64,000 nucleotides of DNA from Clostridium sp. CAG:245 (GTDB lineage Bacteria > Bacillota > Clostridia > TANB77 > CAG-508). The position numbers were made by a program, and so were the translations under genes. Each line of letters starts with the position of its first letter. Within the stretch, counting starts at the first letter, position 1. The stretch lies in assembly GCA_000435175.1 (NCBI GenBank), contig FR880073.1, positions 16,410-80,409 of the forward strand, given 5' to 3'. A model generated the notes under the pieces. That model made no database searches and was not told the DNA's origin. It saw only the letters and a list, made by a program, of their open reading frames with translations. Below, in pieces: positions 17,677-27,823 of the stretch.

Positions 17677-19452
17677 ATGTCAAACGTATATAGAACACAA
17701 AATTGTGGTGAGTTAAACATTCAAAATGTTGGACAAGAAGTTAAACTTGCAGGATGGATTCAAAGAATTAGAAATCTTGGAGGAATGACTTTTATAGATT
17801 TAAGAGACCAATATGGAATTACTCAAATTGTTGTATCTAGTGAAGAATTAAAGGCACAAATAGCTAATTTATGCACAGAATGCGTTATTTCTGTGGAAGG
17901 AACAGTTGTTGAAAGATCTAACAAAAATGCAAAGATTCCGACTGGAGAAATTGAAATAGATGCAAAGAAAGTTGTTTTATTAGGTGAATGTGAATCAACA
18001 TTGCCTTTTGAAATAAATTCAGAGAAAGCTGATATTGAAGCTGTAAGAGAAGATTTAAGACTAGAATATAGATTTTTAGACTTACGTAACAACAAAATAC
18101 ATAACAGCATATTGCTACGTTCTAAAATAATGAAAACTATAAGAGACAAGATGGATGAAATGGGATTTGCAGAAATCCAAACTCCAATACTTGCAAATTC
18201 ATCACCAGAAGGGGCTAGAGACTTCTTAGTTCCAAGCAGATTGCATCCAGGAGAGTTCTATGCATTACCACAGGCTCCACAACAATTTAAACAATTACTT
18301 ATGATTTCTGGATTTGATAAATACTTCCAAATTGCTCCATGTTTTAGAGATGAAGATCCAAGAGCAGATAGAGCACCAGGGGAGTTCTACCAAGTCGATT
18401 TTGAGATGGCTTTTGCTACTCAAGAAGATGTACTTGCTGTAATGGAAGAATTAGTACCAACTGTATTTAAGAAATTTACAGACTGGAAAGTAGACGAAGG
18501 TCCATTTATACGTATACCATACAGAGAAGCAATGGAGAAGTACGGAATTGATAAACCAGACTTAAGAAACCCATTAATAATACAAGATGCAACAAAAATA
18601 TTTGCAGGAACAGAATTTAAAGCATTCCAAGATAAGATAATAAAAGCAATAGTTGTTCCAAACGGTGCAGCTCAAGGAAGAAAATTCTTTGATAATATGA
18701 CAGAATTTGCAGTTGAAGAACAAGGGGCTAAAGGTCTTGCATGGACAAAAATAGATGAGAATAATGCTCCACAAGGTGGAATTGCTAAATTTATAACAGA
18801 GGATATTTTAAAAGGATTAGAAGAAAAACTCGGAGCAAAATCTGGAGATAGCATATTCTTTATAGCAGATAAATTAGAAACAGCTCAAAAAATAGCAGGT
18901 CAAGTAAGAATAGAATTAGGAAATAGACTAGATTTACTAGAAAAGAATGTATACAGATTCTGCTTTATAGTAGATTTTCCAATGTATGAATACAATGAAG
19001 ACGAAGAAAAAGTTGACTTTAATCATAACCCATTCTCAATGCCACAAGGTGGAATGGAAGCATTAGAAAATAAAGACCCATTAGATATTTTAGCATATCA
19101 ATATGATTTAGTATGTAATGGATATGAAATGGCTTCTGGAGCAGTTAGAAACCATGACCCTAAACTGATGGTAAAAGCTTTCGAGATAGCAGGATATTCA
19201 GAAAAAACAGTAGAAGAAAAATTTGGAGCATTATATAAGGCATTTAAATATGGAACACCTCCACATGCAGGTGCGGCTCCTGGACTTGATAGAATGGTAA
19301 TGTTAATTGCAAATACTCAAAATATAAGAGAAGTAATAGCATTTCCTAAGAACAAGAAAGCAAGAGATGCAATGATGAATGCACCAAGCAGAGTAGAAGA
19401 TAAGCAACTTAAGGATGTTCACATTAAAATAGATGAATTTGTTGAAAAATAA
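17677..19452 (+). CDS. aspS: Aspartate--tRNA ligase
   Basis: A 591-residue bacterial-type AspRS. The N-terminal OB fold is GWIQRIRNLGGMTFIDLRDQYG. The class II core has RSKIMKTIRDKMDEMGFAEIQTPIL, motif 2 around FRDEDPRADRAPGEFYQVDFE, and motif 3 near the end (GAAPGLDRMVMLI). The bacteria-specific GAD insertion occupies roughly 290-420, which explains the length compared with archaeal enzymes. It may be discriminating or not; asnS is present at 14484. Start ATG follows AAAGGATG. A small coiled-coil gene follows. Confidence 0.97.
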   Translation: MSNVYRTQNCGELNIQNVGQEVKLAGWIQRIRNLGGMTFIDLRDQYGITQIVVSSEELKAQIANLCTECVISVEGTVVERSNKNAKIPTGEIEIDAKKVVLLGECESTLPFEINSEKADIEAVREDLRLEYRFLDLRNNKIHNSILLRSKIMKTIRDKMDEMGFAEIQTPILANSSPEGARDFLVPSRLHPGEFYALPQAPQQFKQLLMISGFDKYFQIAPCFRDEDPRADRAPGEFYQVDFEMAFATQEDVLAVMEELVPTVFKKFTDWKVDEGPFIRIPYREAMEKYGIDKPDLRNPLIIQDATKIFAGTEFKAFQDKIIKAIVVPNGAAQGRKFFDNMTEFAVEEQGAKGLAWTKIDENNAPQGGIAKFITEDILKGLEEKLGAKSGDSIFFIADKLETAQKIAGQVRIELGNRLDLLEKNVYRFCFIVDFPMYEYNEDEEKVDFNHNPFSMPQGGMEALENKDPLDILAYQYDLVCNGYEMASGAVRNHDPKLMVKAFEIAGYSEKTVEEKFGALYKAFKYGTPPHAGAAPGLDRMVMLIANTQNIREVIAFPKNKKARDAMMNAPSRVEDKQLKDVHIKIDEFVEK

Positions 19453-19477
19453 TTTAATATAGAAAGCAGGTGGTATT

Positions 19478-19711
19478 ATGAGTTCTACCCATAGTAAAAA
19501 TGAAGAAACACTTGCAGTAATATTAGAAGAAATAAATAAAAAACTAGATGAAGAAATAAAAATAAGAAAAGCTATGCAAAAAGAACAAGAACAAAAGACA
19601 AAAGCCATATTGCAGAAATTAAGCAAATTACAAGAATACAACGAAATAAATGATATGAGAGCAATATTTATGAGCAAGCAAATACAAAACATATTGGAAA
19701 AATTATATTAA
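19478..19711 (+). CDS. Small coiled-coil protein, unknown function
   Basis: A 77-residue, highly charged protein almost wholly helical with heptad-like spacing of Leu/Ile (LAVILEEINKKLDEEI...ILQKLSKLQEY). It has an AGGTGG site and lies 25 bases after aspS, before a shared terminator, so it is likely cotranscribed. No cysteine, membrane segment or known domain is visible. Confidence 0.6.
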   Translation: MSSTHSKNEETLAVILEEINKKLDEEIKIRKAMQKEQEQKTKAILQKLSKLQEYNEINDMRAIFMSKQIQNILEKLY

Positions 19712-19728
19712 AGAAGTATTCAAAAAAA

Positions 19729-19768
19729 GGAGATTTAAGAGAATATCTTAAGTCTCCAAATTTTTTTG
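19729..19768 (+). terminator. Terminator after aspS and coiled-coil gene
   Basis: GGAGATTTAAGA pairs with TCTTAAGTCTCC, then seven T residues. The following stretch to 19962 shows no clear gene and no convincing promoter. Confidence 0.85.
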
Positions 19769-19962
19769 TAAAATATATTGAAAAATATAACATATAAAGG
19801 TAAAATGTAAATAGTTTTGAAAATAATTATAAACTTGTCTGCGATAAATTGTATTAAAAATGCAGTTACATACAAAAAGTATGCGCCCTTGCCTTTGAAA
19901 TTCATTTTCCTTGCCAAAGTTTAATTCTTTTCAAAGCTAAATTAAGGAGGAAACAAATAAAA

Positions 19963-21354
19963 ATGAAGAAAACTTTTAAATTTTATACAGCAATGTTTTT
20001 AGCAAAATGTGCAAATAAATCTCTAAAATTGCTAAGAAGAAATGCATCATACTTTCCAGGAAATTTAGCATTAAAAATATGCCCTAACTTTCTAGAGCAA
20101 ATAGATAAACCACCAGTAATTATAGGAGTTACAGGAACAAATGGAAAAACAACAGTATCCAACATGATTAATGATGTGCTAGAAGATAATGGATACAAAG
20201 TTATTAATAATAGATATGGTTCAAATATGAATACTGGAATTGCAGCAAGCTTTGTAAATAATAACACAATAACAGGGAAAAATACAAAAGATATTGCAGT
20301 ATTTGAGATGGACGAGAGGAGTACAATACATATTTTTAAATATATTACTCCAACATATCTAGTATGTAACAATCTTTCGAGAGATTCACTAAAAAGAAAT
20401 GCACACACCGCATTTATTGCTGGAATTATAAACAATGCAATACCAAAGGCTACAACAGTAATTACAAATGGTGACGATCCGATATGTGTAAATTTAGCCA
20501 GTGAAAATAAGAAGATTTATTTTGGAATAGATAGACTAGATACTGATACTGAAAAATGTGAAAACATTGTTCAAGACATGGTACTATGCCCAAAATGTGG
20601 TACAAAGTTAGAATATGAATATTATAGATATCATCATGTTGGAAAAATGAAATGCCCAAATTGTGGATTTGGAACTCCAAAAAGAGATTATGAAACAACT
20701 AAAATTGACTTTGAAAATAAACTTGTAACAATAAAAGACAATGATAAAAATACAGAATACAGTTATTCAATGGTAGCAGATGGTATAATAAACATTTATA
20801 ATATGTTATCCGCAATAGTTGCTCTAAAACAGGTTGGATTAAGTGATGAGAAAATAAATGATGCACTTAAGAAAACTAAGATAGTAGATACAAGATTTTC
20901 GCAAGACGAGGTTGCGGGAAAGAAAATTGTACTTCACCTTGCGAAAGGACAGAACCCAATTGCTTGTTCTAGAGTATTTGACTATGTAAGAAAACAACCA
21001 GAAAAGAAAACTATAATTTTATTTTTAGATGACTTGCATGAAGATAATGAAACTATAACATGGTTTTATGATACAGATTATGAGTTCTTAAATGGAGACA
21101 ATGTTGAACAAATAATAGTAAGTGGTAAAAGGTCTAAAGACACAATTGTAAGACTTTTAATGGCAGGAGTACCAATGGAAAAAATATTTGCAGATAGAGA
21201 TGAAGTTGAGTCTGTAAGAAAATATTTCAAGCCTAAAGATATAGAAAGTGTTTATGTTTTGTACGATTTATATGCAATGAAACAGAAAGAAGAAGTTCAT
21301 CAAGAAGTTAAGAAAATATTGGAAGATACTTTCGGAAAGAAGGTTGAAGAATGA
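19963..21354 (+). CDS. murT: Lipid II isoglutaminyl synthase subunit MurT
   Basis: A Mur-ligase-like protein of 463 residues that with GatD amidates the glutamate of lipid II stem peptide. The ATP site is GVTGTNGKTT (about 55-64). A zinc ribbon typical of MurT is inserted (CPKCGTKLE...KCPNCGFG, about 209-235). The C-terminal DUF1727 domain has LHLAKGQNPIACSRVF and the TITWFYDTDYEFL version of its SWxWD signature. An AAGGAGG site lies upstream, and its stop overlaps the gatD start by four bases. Confidence 0.94.
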   Translation: MKKTFKFYTAMFLAKCANKSLKLLRRNASYFPGNLALKICPNFLEQIDKPPVIIGVTGTNGKTTVSNMINDVLEDNGYKVINNRYGSNMNTGIAASFVNNNTITGKNTKDIAVFEMDERSTIHIFKYITPTYLVCNNLSRDSLKRNAHTAFIAGIINNAIPKATTVITNGDDPICVNLASENKKIYFGIDRLDTDTEKCENIVQDMVLCPKCGTKLEYEYYRYHHVGKMKCPNCGFGTPKRDYETTKIDFENKLVTIKDNDKNTEYSYSMVADGIINIYNMLSAIVALKQVGLSDEKINDALKKTKIVDTRFSQDEVAGKKIVLHLAKGQNPIACSRVFDYVRKQPEKKTIILFLDDLHEDNETITWFYDTDYEFLNGDNVEQIIVSGKRSKDTIVRLLMAGVPMEKIFADRDEVESVRKYFKPKDIESVYVLYDLYAMKQKEEVHQEVKKILEDTFGKKVEE

Positions 21355-22043
21355 AAATAGAAATGTTATATCCAGAAGTTTGTAACTTATTTGGAGATAT
21401 TAGCAATATAAAATATTTAAAAAAATGTTTGCCAGATGCAGAAATAATAAAAACAGAAATAAATTCTGAGCCTGCATTTGTAACACAAGATATTGACATG
21501 ATATATATGGGGCCAATGCCAGAGAATATTCAAGAAGTTGCAATACGCAAGTTAAGACCATATAAAGAAAAAATAGAAGAACTAATAAAGAAAAATGTTG
21601 TATTTTTAGTAACAGGAAATGCAGTTGAGTTATTTGGAAAATACATAGAAAATGAAGATGGAAGTAGGATAGAAGCACTTTCAATATTTGATATCTATGC
21701 AAAAAGAGATATGATGCACAGACATAACAGCATATTCTTAGGAAAATATGAAGACATAGAAATAGTAGGGTTTAAGAGCCAATTTACAATGACATATGGA
21801 GATAATGAAAATAATTATTTTGTAGAAGCAGAAAAAGGAATAGGGCTAAATAAAGAAAGCAAGTTAGAAGGCATAAAACAAAATAACTTTATTGGAACAT
21901 ATTTAATAGGACCAATATTAATATTAAATCCATTGTTTACCAAGAAATTAATTCAAATGCTAGGAGTAGAGAAGCCAACAATAGCTTTTGAGAAAGAAAC
22001 AATGGAGGCATATGAGCAAAGATTAGAAGAATTTAAAAGATAA
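21351..22043 (+). CDS. gatD: GatD-like subunit without catalytic Cys and His
   Basis: A 230-residue class I glutamine-amidotransferase-like partner of MurT. The fold markers LYPEVCNLFGDISN, GRIxGL-type core and GTYLxGPIL are in place. In Staphylococcus GatD the nucleophile lies in ICGGYQFLG; here the same place reads VTGNAVELFG, putting Thr88 where Cys should be. The catalytic His of GTYLHGPIL is Ile186 here. It is therefore unlikely to release ammonia from glutamine by the usual route. Similar Cys-less forms are, to my memory, common in Clostridia. It overlaps murT, so a complex is still expected. Confidence 0.85.
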   Translation: MKIEMLYPEVCNLFGDISNIKYLKKCLPDAEIIKTEINSEPAFVTQDIDMIYMGPMPENIQEVAIRKLRPYKEKIEELIKKNVVFLVTGNAVELFGKYIENEDGSRIEALSIFDIYAKRDMMHRHNSIFLGKYEDIEIVGFKSQFTMTYGDNENNYFVEAEKGIGLNKESKLEGIKQNNFIGTYLIGPILILNPLFTKKLIQMLGVEKPTIAFEKETMEAYEQRLEEFKR

Positions 22044-22046
22044 ATG

Positions 22047-22092
22047 AAAATATGATGTAAAGGTTATTAAAAATTTACATCATATTTTTTGT
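22047..22092 (+). terminator. Terminator of murT-gatD
   Basis: AAATATGATGTAAA pairs with TTTACATCATATTT, followed by a T run. Confidence 0.9.
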
Positions 22093-22154
22093 AAGACCGC
22101 TGAATATAAATTTACGAATATGGAAAAAATAAAAAAACAAAAATAAAAAAACTA

Positions 22155-22183
22155 TTGACATTTAAATTTTGTATTGTTATTAT
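22155..22183 (+). promoter_or_regulatory. Promoter of the type VII secretion locus
   Basis: TTGACA, 17 bases, TATTAT, 50 bases before the first start codon. It is the only clear promoter seen before the locus. Confidence 0.7.
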
Positions 22184-22233
22184 GATTTTGAAAATATCAT
22201 TCTAAAATGATAATCTTAAAGGAGGAAAAGAAT

Positions 22234-22848
22234 ATGGCAAAAATAGATCATGTAGATTATGAGGCAATGCCAAGACAAGCAAAAGCAATGAGAGAGTATG
22301 CATTAGAATTAAATAATGAATTAAGAACAGCATACTCAAACGTAGGAGAAATGCATAATTCATGGTATGGAGTTAGATACAATGAATTAGTAAAAGATTT
22401 TAATGAATTAATACCACAAGTAAATGATTTACTAAAATTGGTAGTTACAGAAATACCATTTGCAGTTGAAACAATAGCTAACAACTATGCTCAAGCTGAT
22501 AAAGGACAAAATGTTACATCAGCAGAAGAAACATCTGCCAATAACATTGAAAACTTACCAATAACAAACGATGTTGGAATGAGATTCATGACAGCAGAAG
22601 TTGCTAATACACAAAGAAGCGTATCTGAAAAATTTGATGCATCAAAGGAATTAATGAATAAAATTGAAGCTGAATATAACAGAGTTGAATGGCAAAGTGA
22701 AGCTTCTGAAAGCTTTAAAGCAAGATTCAACAAATTAAAGAATGACATATTAATGGCATTTGACAACATTAATAATGAATTTTCAAAATTAATGACTCAA
22801 ACACAACAAGATATTGAAACAACAGAAAAAGCAAATACAGTACAATAA
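22234..22848 (+). CDS. Tandem WXG100-like (Esx) protein, likely T7SS substrate
   Basis: A 204-residue helical protein that appears to be two WXG100-type hairpins in one chain. The first has NSWYGVRYNEL (W44 in a WYG turn); the second has VEWQSEASESF (W153) between long helices. Single Esx proteins are near 100 residues and pair as dimers, so this could be a built-in dimer. AAAGGAGG sets the ATG at 22234. It opens the locus and is followed by a hairpin, as expected for a highly made substrate. A paralog closes the locus at 31415. Confidence 0.82.
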   Translation: MAKIDHVDYEAMPRQAKAMREYALELNNELRTAYSNVGEMHNSWYGVRYNELVKDFNELIPQVNDLLKLVVTEIPFAVETIANNYAQADKGQNVTSAEETSANNIENLPITNDVGMRFMTAEVANTQRSVSEKFDASKELMNKIEAEYNRVEWQSEASESFKARFNKLKNDILMAFDNINNEFSKLMTQTQQDIETTEKANTVQ

Positions 22849-22850
22849 AA

Positions 22851-22873
22851 AGAAAGCACTATATGTGCTTTCT
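22851..22873 (+). terminator. Hairpin after the first Esx gene (partial terminator)
   Basis: AGAAAGCAC and GTGCTTTCT form a perfect nine-bp stem with no T tract after it. It could stabilise the upstream mRNA or attenuate reading into essC. Confidence 0.5.
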
Positions 22874-22940
22874 AAAGCGACACTGGTTTTAGAAAGCATA
22901 TATATAATATGTTTAATTACAAATGAAGGGAGAAAATAAT

Positions 22941-23228
22941 ATGGAAGGAAAATTCTTACCAATAGGAAGTGTAGTAAGATTAAAAGATGGCCAAAAAAGA
23001 TTAATGATAACAGGATTTTTACAAATGGAACAAGGTGAAAATGGTCAAAAAAATATATGGGATTACAGTGGATGCCTATACCCAGAGGGAATGCTAACAT
23101 CAGAGGCTAACTATGTATTCAATCATTCACAAATAGAAGAAGTACATTTTATTGGACTAGTAGATGAAGAAGAAGAGGAGTTCAAGAAAAAGTTAAAAGA
23201 AGCAATAGAAGAACTTGAAAATAAATAG
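22941..23228 (+). CDS. DUF4176 domain protein of T7SS loci
   Basis: A 95-residue protein of the DUF4176 family, usually found beside type VII secretion and LXG toxin genes. The diagnostic opening FLPIGSVVRLKDGQKRLMITG is followed by a DYSGCLYPEG segment and an acidic helical C terminus (EEEEEFKKKLKE). The family function is not established. The start at 22941 is chosen because AGGGAG lies just upstream; an ATG at 22923 has no site. It is 14 bases before essC. Confidence 0.88.
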   Translation: MEGKFLPIGSVVRLKDGQKRLMITGFLQMEQGENGQKNIWDYSGCLYPEGMLTSEANYVFNHSQIEEVHFIGLVDEEEEEFKKKLKEAIEELENK

Positions 23229-23242
23229 GAAAGTGTAAAAAA

Positions 23243-26200
23243 ATGCTAGTCACATTAATAGGAAAAAATGTTTTGTATAAATTAATATTACCTCATGAAA
23301 AAACAGGTAATTATTGGATAACAAATAGTGACGATGGAAAGAAACTTGTAAACATTATTGGAAAAAATAATGAATGGAACATATATAGTAATGAACAAGC
23401 AAAAATCTTGGATCCAAGAGCAATAAATTCATGGAATATCTCAAAAATAGTAAAAAACAAAGCAAATATTTTTAGTGAGATAAAGTTACAAGAAAATGGC
23501 ATATATTATATTTCTTTAGCGAGTAATCCAAATATGCTGTATATATTGCTTTGTGAACCGACATATGAGAGAGATTTTATTCAGTTAAATGCTAAAAATT
23601 TTCAAGAAATAACAATTGGAAGAAAAGCAGATAGCGATATTATATATAATAATTCTTTAATAAAGCAAGAACAAGCCAGAATTTTTTACAGCAATGGAAA
23701 GTTGATGGTAGAAAATTTTGATGAAAGTTATGGAACTTTTCTAAATGATTTACCAGTGGCAAATAGATTAAAGTTACTATTTAATGGTGATATTATATTT
23801 ATAATGGGATTAAGGATTATAATTGTTGGAAACAATGTTTTCATAAATAATCCTTTTAATAGAGTAACATATAATTTAAATAAACTGGAAATTGTAAAAA
23901 AAGAAAACAGAATAATAACAAGTAGTGAAGTAACAGATGAAGATGTTCAACTTTTTACAGATAAGGATTACTTTACGAGAGCACCAAGGATAACTAATCA
24001 AATTGAAAAAGAAAAAATAAAAATAGATGCTCCACCACAAAAACAAGAGAAAGACGAAAAACCATTAATATATACAATAGGACCAAGTCTGGCTATGGGA
24101 ATTGTAATGGTATTATCTATGAGTTCAACAATTAGCGATGTTTCAAGTGGAACGGCATCTTTTAAAAGTACCGGACTATCTGCGTTAATGACAGTCTCAA
24201 TGTTAATTAGTATGATTTTGTTTCCAATACTTAATAATAAGTATGAGAAAAATAAGAAGATAAAGAAAGAAGCTAAACGTCAGAAAAAATATAAAGAATA
24301 TATAAATAAAAAAATTCAACAAATAGACGATGTAATGCTTAAACAAAAGAAGATACTTTTTGAAAAATATTTATCTGCTGAGGAATGTGCTAGAATAATA
24401 CTAAATAGAGAATCTAGGCTATGGGAAAGAAGAACAGAGGACGATGATTTTCTTACTGTGAGGTTAGGACTTGGAAATTTGCCAATAGCGGCAGATATAG
24501 AGTATCCTAATAAGGAATTTTCTTTGGAGGAAGATAACCTAGTAGAATTAATAAATTCTGTAGCAAAAAAATCTAAGGTGATAAAGAATGTTCCAATCAC
24601 GGCTTCTCTTACATCAAAAAATATTGCGGCTGCAATTATTGAAAATGATGATAGAACAACTGAAAAGTTTGCACAAAATTTAATTATGCAATTAATTGCG
24701 TTGCATAGTTATGCAGATTTAAAATTAGTATTCTTATTAAAAAAAGAGAAAACCATAAGATGGGAGAACATGAAAACCTTACCACATGTGTGGGATGAAC
24801 AAAAACAAATTAGATTTTGGGCAGACGAATATGAGGACATGAAGGATATTTCAAGATATCTTGAAATTGAATTAAATAATAGAAGAAAGTATGATGACAA
24901 ATTTGATTACCGTTCATTTGCACCATATTATTTAATAATAACAGATGATTACCAAAAAATAGAAGGACTTAAAATAATAACAGAAATTTTAAACGCAAAG
25001 AGGAACTTAGGATTTGGATTGTTCTGTTTAACAGATAATATGTTACATTTACCAAATGAATGTCAACTGTTTATTAGTATAGACGGAACAAATGGTAGCT
25101 TATTTGAAAATCAAATTACATCGACTACAAAAAAAGAGTTTTATTTTGATCCATCTTTCACGTTCTTTTTCGAAAATATTGGGCAAAGGTTATCTAATAT
25201 ACCAATTAAGCTTAATGCAACATCAAAGTTTGCATTACCAGAGGTGTATACTTTTTTGGAAATGTATGATGCTGGTAGAATTGAGCAGTTAAATATATTA
25301 CAAAGATGGATGACAAATGATTCTACAAAATCTTTGCAAGCACCAATAGGAATCGATACTAATGGAATGCCAATTGTGTTAGATATTCATGAAAAGGCAC
25401 ATGGACCACATGGATTAATAGCAGGAAGTACTGGATCCGGAAAGAGTGAATTTATAATCACATATATCCTTTCACTTGCGGTTAACTACCATCCAAATGA
25501 TGTATCTATGATATTAATAGATTACAAAGGTGGAGGCCTTGCAGGAGCGTTCCAAAAAGGTGATGTGAAATTACCTCATATAGTTGGAACCATAACAAAT
25601 ATTGATAAAGCCGGACTTCAAAGGTCTTTAGTTTCTATACAGAGTGAGCTAAGAAGAAGACAAGTAAAGTTTAATCAGGCAAGAGAAAAAACAGATGAAG
25701 GAACTATTGATATATACAAGTATCAAAAATTATACCATGATGGAATTGTAAAAGAGCCAATACCGCACTTATTGATAATATGTGATGAATTTGCAGAGTT
25801 AAAACAGCAACAACCTGACTTTATGGATGAATTAATAAGTGTTGCGAGAATAGGACGTAGTTTAGGAGTACACTTAATACTTGCAACTCAAAAACCGGCT
25901 GGCGTTGTAAATGACCAAATTCGTAGTAATAGTAGGTTCGGTATATGTTTAAAAGTACAAGACAGACAAGACAGTATAGATGTTATAAAAAGACCAGATG
26001 CGGCAGATTTAAAGAGGGTTGGACAATTTTATATTCAAGTTGGTAATAACGAATATTTTGCATTAGGACAATCTGCTTGGGCTGGAGCAAGTTATGAGCC
26101 ATCAGACATAATCAAGAAAAAAGTAGATACTTCAATGAAATTTGTATCAAATATTGGTTCTGTAATAAAAAAAGTAGATGATACATTAAAGTCTCCAACA

Positions 26201-27823
26201 AGAAAAGATGGTGAACAGTTAACCAACATTGTAAAATATATTTATCAGCTTGGAAAACATGAAAACATTAAACTTAAACCATTATGGTTGGATAATATAC
26301 CAAATGTTATTATGTTAGATAACATTAAGAAAAAATACAATATACAGAAAAAAGAAAATGAAGTAATACCTGTAGTTGGAGAATATGATGATCCATATAA
26401 CCAAAGACAAGGACCAGTTGAAATTGACTTTAAGAAACAGGGAAATGTTATTGTTTATGGAAATGCTGAGAGTGGTAAAGAAACATTCATAAGCACAATG
26501 GTATATGACATAATATCAACATACTCTGTTAAGGAAGCTCAAATGTATTTAATTGACTTTGGTAGTGAAGCCTTGAAAATCTTTAAGGATGCACCACATA
26601 TAGGTGATGTAGTATTAAGTACAGATACAGAAAAAATAAATAGATTGTTCGAAATACTACAAAGAGAAATGAAAAGAAGAACAGAAATTTTATCAAACTA
26701 TGATGGTGATATAAAATTATATATAAATGATACAGGTGCTGAAATGCCACAAGTATTTATAATTATAAACAATTATGAAGGATTTGTGGAAAACTTCGGA
26801 GAAAAATATGACGATGTATTGCTTACTCTATGTAGAGAGGGAATAAAATATGGAATCATATTTGTAATTACAGCAAGTGCATATAACAGTGTAAGATATA
26901 GACTATCTCAAAACTTTAAACAAAAAATAGCATTACAATTAAATAATGAAGATGATTATTTAAATATAATAGATGGAGTTAGAAAACAAAGACCTGCTCA
27001 CATGTTTGGAAGAGGATTGATAAAATATAGTGACATATATGAATTCCAAACAGCTCGTATATGCGAACCAGAAAAATGGAATGTATTTATAAGAGATAAG
27101 ATAAAACAATTAAATGAAAAATATGACGAAAAGGCAGATCCTATTCCAGTTTTACCAGATCAAATAAAGGTAGAAGAGATAAAAGAATTTGTAAAAAGCT
27201 TGGATAAATTACCAGTTGGAATTTACAAAGATAGTTTGAACTTAGCAATATATAATTTTAAGAGCAATTTAGTAAATTTAATTTCAGCAAAAAATATAGA
27301 AGTAGCTACAGAATATGTAACACATTTATACGAGGAATTAAAACTACTAGAAGACATTGATGTAACCGTATTTGATGCAGAGGGAATTGTACAAACTGCT
27401 AGTAAAAACATAAAACTTGACTATCAGAACTATTCATTAAGAATACAAAACAATATAAGTAAATCAAAATACAATGTATGTATAATAGTTGGAATTGATA
27501 AGTTCTTAATAAACATAGAAAAAGAAATTTTGTCAGATCTTAGAAAAGCTGAAGAATTAAAGAATTATACATTTATAGTAGTTGATAGTGTATTTAAATT
27601 AAAGAACCATGAATATGATGACTGGTATAAAGCGTATATCACAAAAGATTCTGGAATTTGGGTAGGCAATGGTGTTGCAGATCAATACTTAATAAGAATG
27701 AACACAAGCACTAGAAATTTAGTAAACAACTGTGGAGAAAGCTTCGGATACTTAATAAAACAAGAAGAAGCTAAGCTGATAAAATTAATAGGAATGAAAG
27801 ATACTGGTGAAAAAAATGGATAA
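23243..27823 (+). CDS. essC: EssC-type FtsK/SpoIIIE ATPase of T7SS
   Basis: The motor and membrane core of Firmicute type VII secretion, 1526 residues. An FHA domain spans about 120-205 (ITIGRKADSDI). Two transmembrane segments lie at about 280-298 and 311-330. The first FtsK ATPase has Walker A GSTGSGKSE (about 730) and MILIDYKGGG. The second has GNAESGKET near 1071, with E where S or T is usual. A third ATPase-like region lacks a P-loop. The layout is that of EssC, of the ATPases known to recruit Esx substrates. The stop lies inside the next gene. Confidence 0.95.
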   Translation: MLVTLIGKNVLYKLILPHEKTGNYWITNSDDGKKLVNIIGKNNEWNIYSNEQAKILDPRAINSWNISKIVKNKANIFSEIKLQENGIYYISLASNPNMLYILLCEPTYERDFIQLNAKNFQEITIGRKADSDIIYNNSLIKQEQARIFYSNGKLMVENFDESYGTFLNDLPVANRLKLLFNGDIIFIMGLRIIIVGNNVFINNPFNRVTYNLNKLEIVKKENRIITSSEVTDEDVQLFTDKDYFTRAPRITNQIEKEKIKIDAPPQKQEKDEKPLIYTIGPSLAMGIVMVLSMSSTISDVSSGTASFKSTGLSALMTVSMLISMILFPILNNKYEKNKKIKKEAKRQKKYKEYINKKIQQIDDVMLKQKKILFEKYLSAEECARIILNRESRLWERRTEDDDFLTVRLGLGNLPIAADIEYPNKEFSLEEDNLVELINSVAKKSKVIKNVPITASLTSKNIAAAIIENDDRTTEKFAQNLIMQLIALHSYADLKLVFLLKKEKTIRWENMKTLPHVWDEQKQIRFWADEYEDMKDISRYLEIELNNRRKYDDKFDYRSFAPYYLIITDDYQKIEGLKIITEILNAKRNLGFGLFCLTDNMLHLPNECQLFISIDGTNGSLFENQITSTTKKEFYFDPSFTFFFENIGQRLSNIPIKLNATSKFALPEVYTFLEMYDAGRIEQLNILQRWMTNDSTKSLQAPIGIDTNGMPIVLDIHEKAHGPHGLIAGSTGSGKSEFIITYILSLAVNYHPNDVSMILIDYKGGGLAGAFQKGDVKLPHIVGTITNIDKAGLQRSLVSIQSELRRRQVKFNQAREKTDEGTIDIYKYQKLYHDGIVKEPIPHLLIICDEFAELKQQQPDFMDELISVARIGRSLGVHLILATQKPAGVVNDQIRSNSRFGICLKVQDRQDSIDVIKRPDAADLKRVGQFYIQVGNNEYFALGQSAWAGASYEPSDIIKKKVDTSMKFVSNIGSVIKKVDDTLKSPTRKDGEQLTNIVKYIYQLGKHENIKLKPLWLDNIPNVIMLDNIKKKYNIQKKENEVIPVVGEYDDPYNQRQGPVEIDFKKQGNVIVYGNAESGKETFISTMVYDIISTYSVKEAQMYLIDFGSEALKIFKDAPHIGDVVLSTDTEKINRLFEILQREMKRRTEILSNYDGDIKLYINDTGAEMPQVFIIINNYEGFVENFGEKYDDVLLTLCREGIKYGIIFVITASAYNSVRYRLSQNFKQKIALQLNNEDDYLNIIDGVRKQRPAHMFGRGLIKYSDIYEFQTARICEPEKWNVFIRDKIKQLNEKYDEKADPIPVLPDQIKVEEIKEFVKSLDKLPVGIYKDSLNLAIYNFKSNLVNLISAKNIEVATEYVTHLYEELKLLEDIDVTVFDAEGIVQTASKNIKLDYQNYSLRIQNNISKSKYNVCIIVGIDKFLINIEKEILSDLRKAEELKNYTFIVVDSVFKLKNHEYDDWYKAYITKDSGIWVGNGVADQYLIRMNTSTRNLVNNCGESFGYLIKQEEAKLIKLIGMKDTGEKNG

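Noticed and set aside
19735..19917. 60-residue hydrophobic minus-strand reading frame
   Set aside because: It overlaps the terminator, lacks a ribosome binding site, and hydrophobic frames arise easily in AT-rich DNA.
26456..26485. Frameshift or damage in the second EssC ATPase
   Set aside because: The GNAESGKET P-loop differs by one residue from the usual motif, but the reading frame is intact and this domain is commonly degenerate in EssC proteins.
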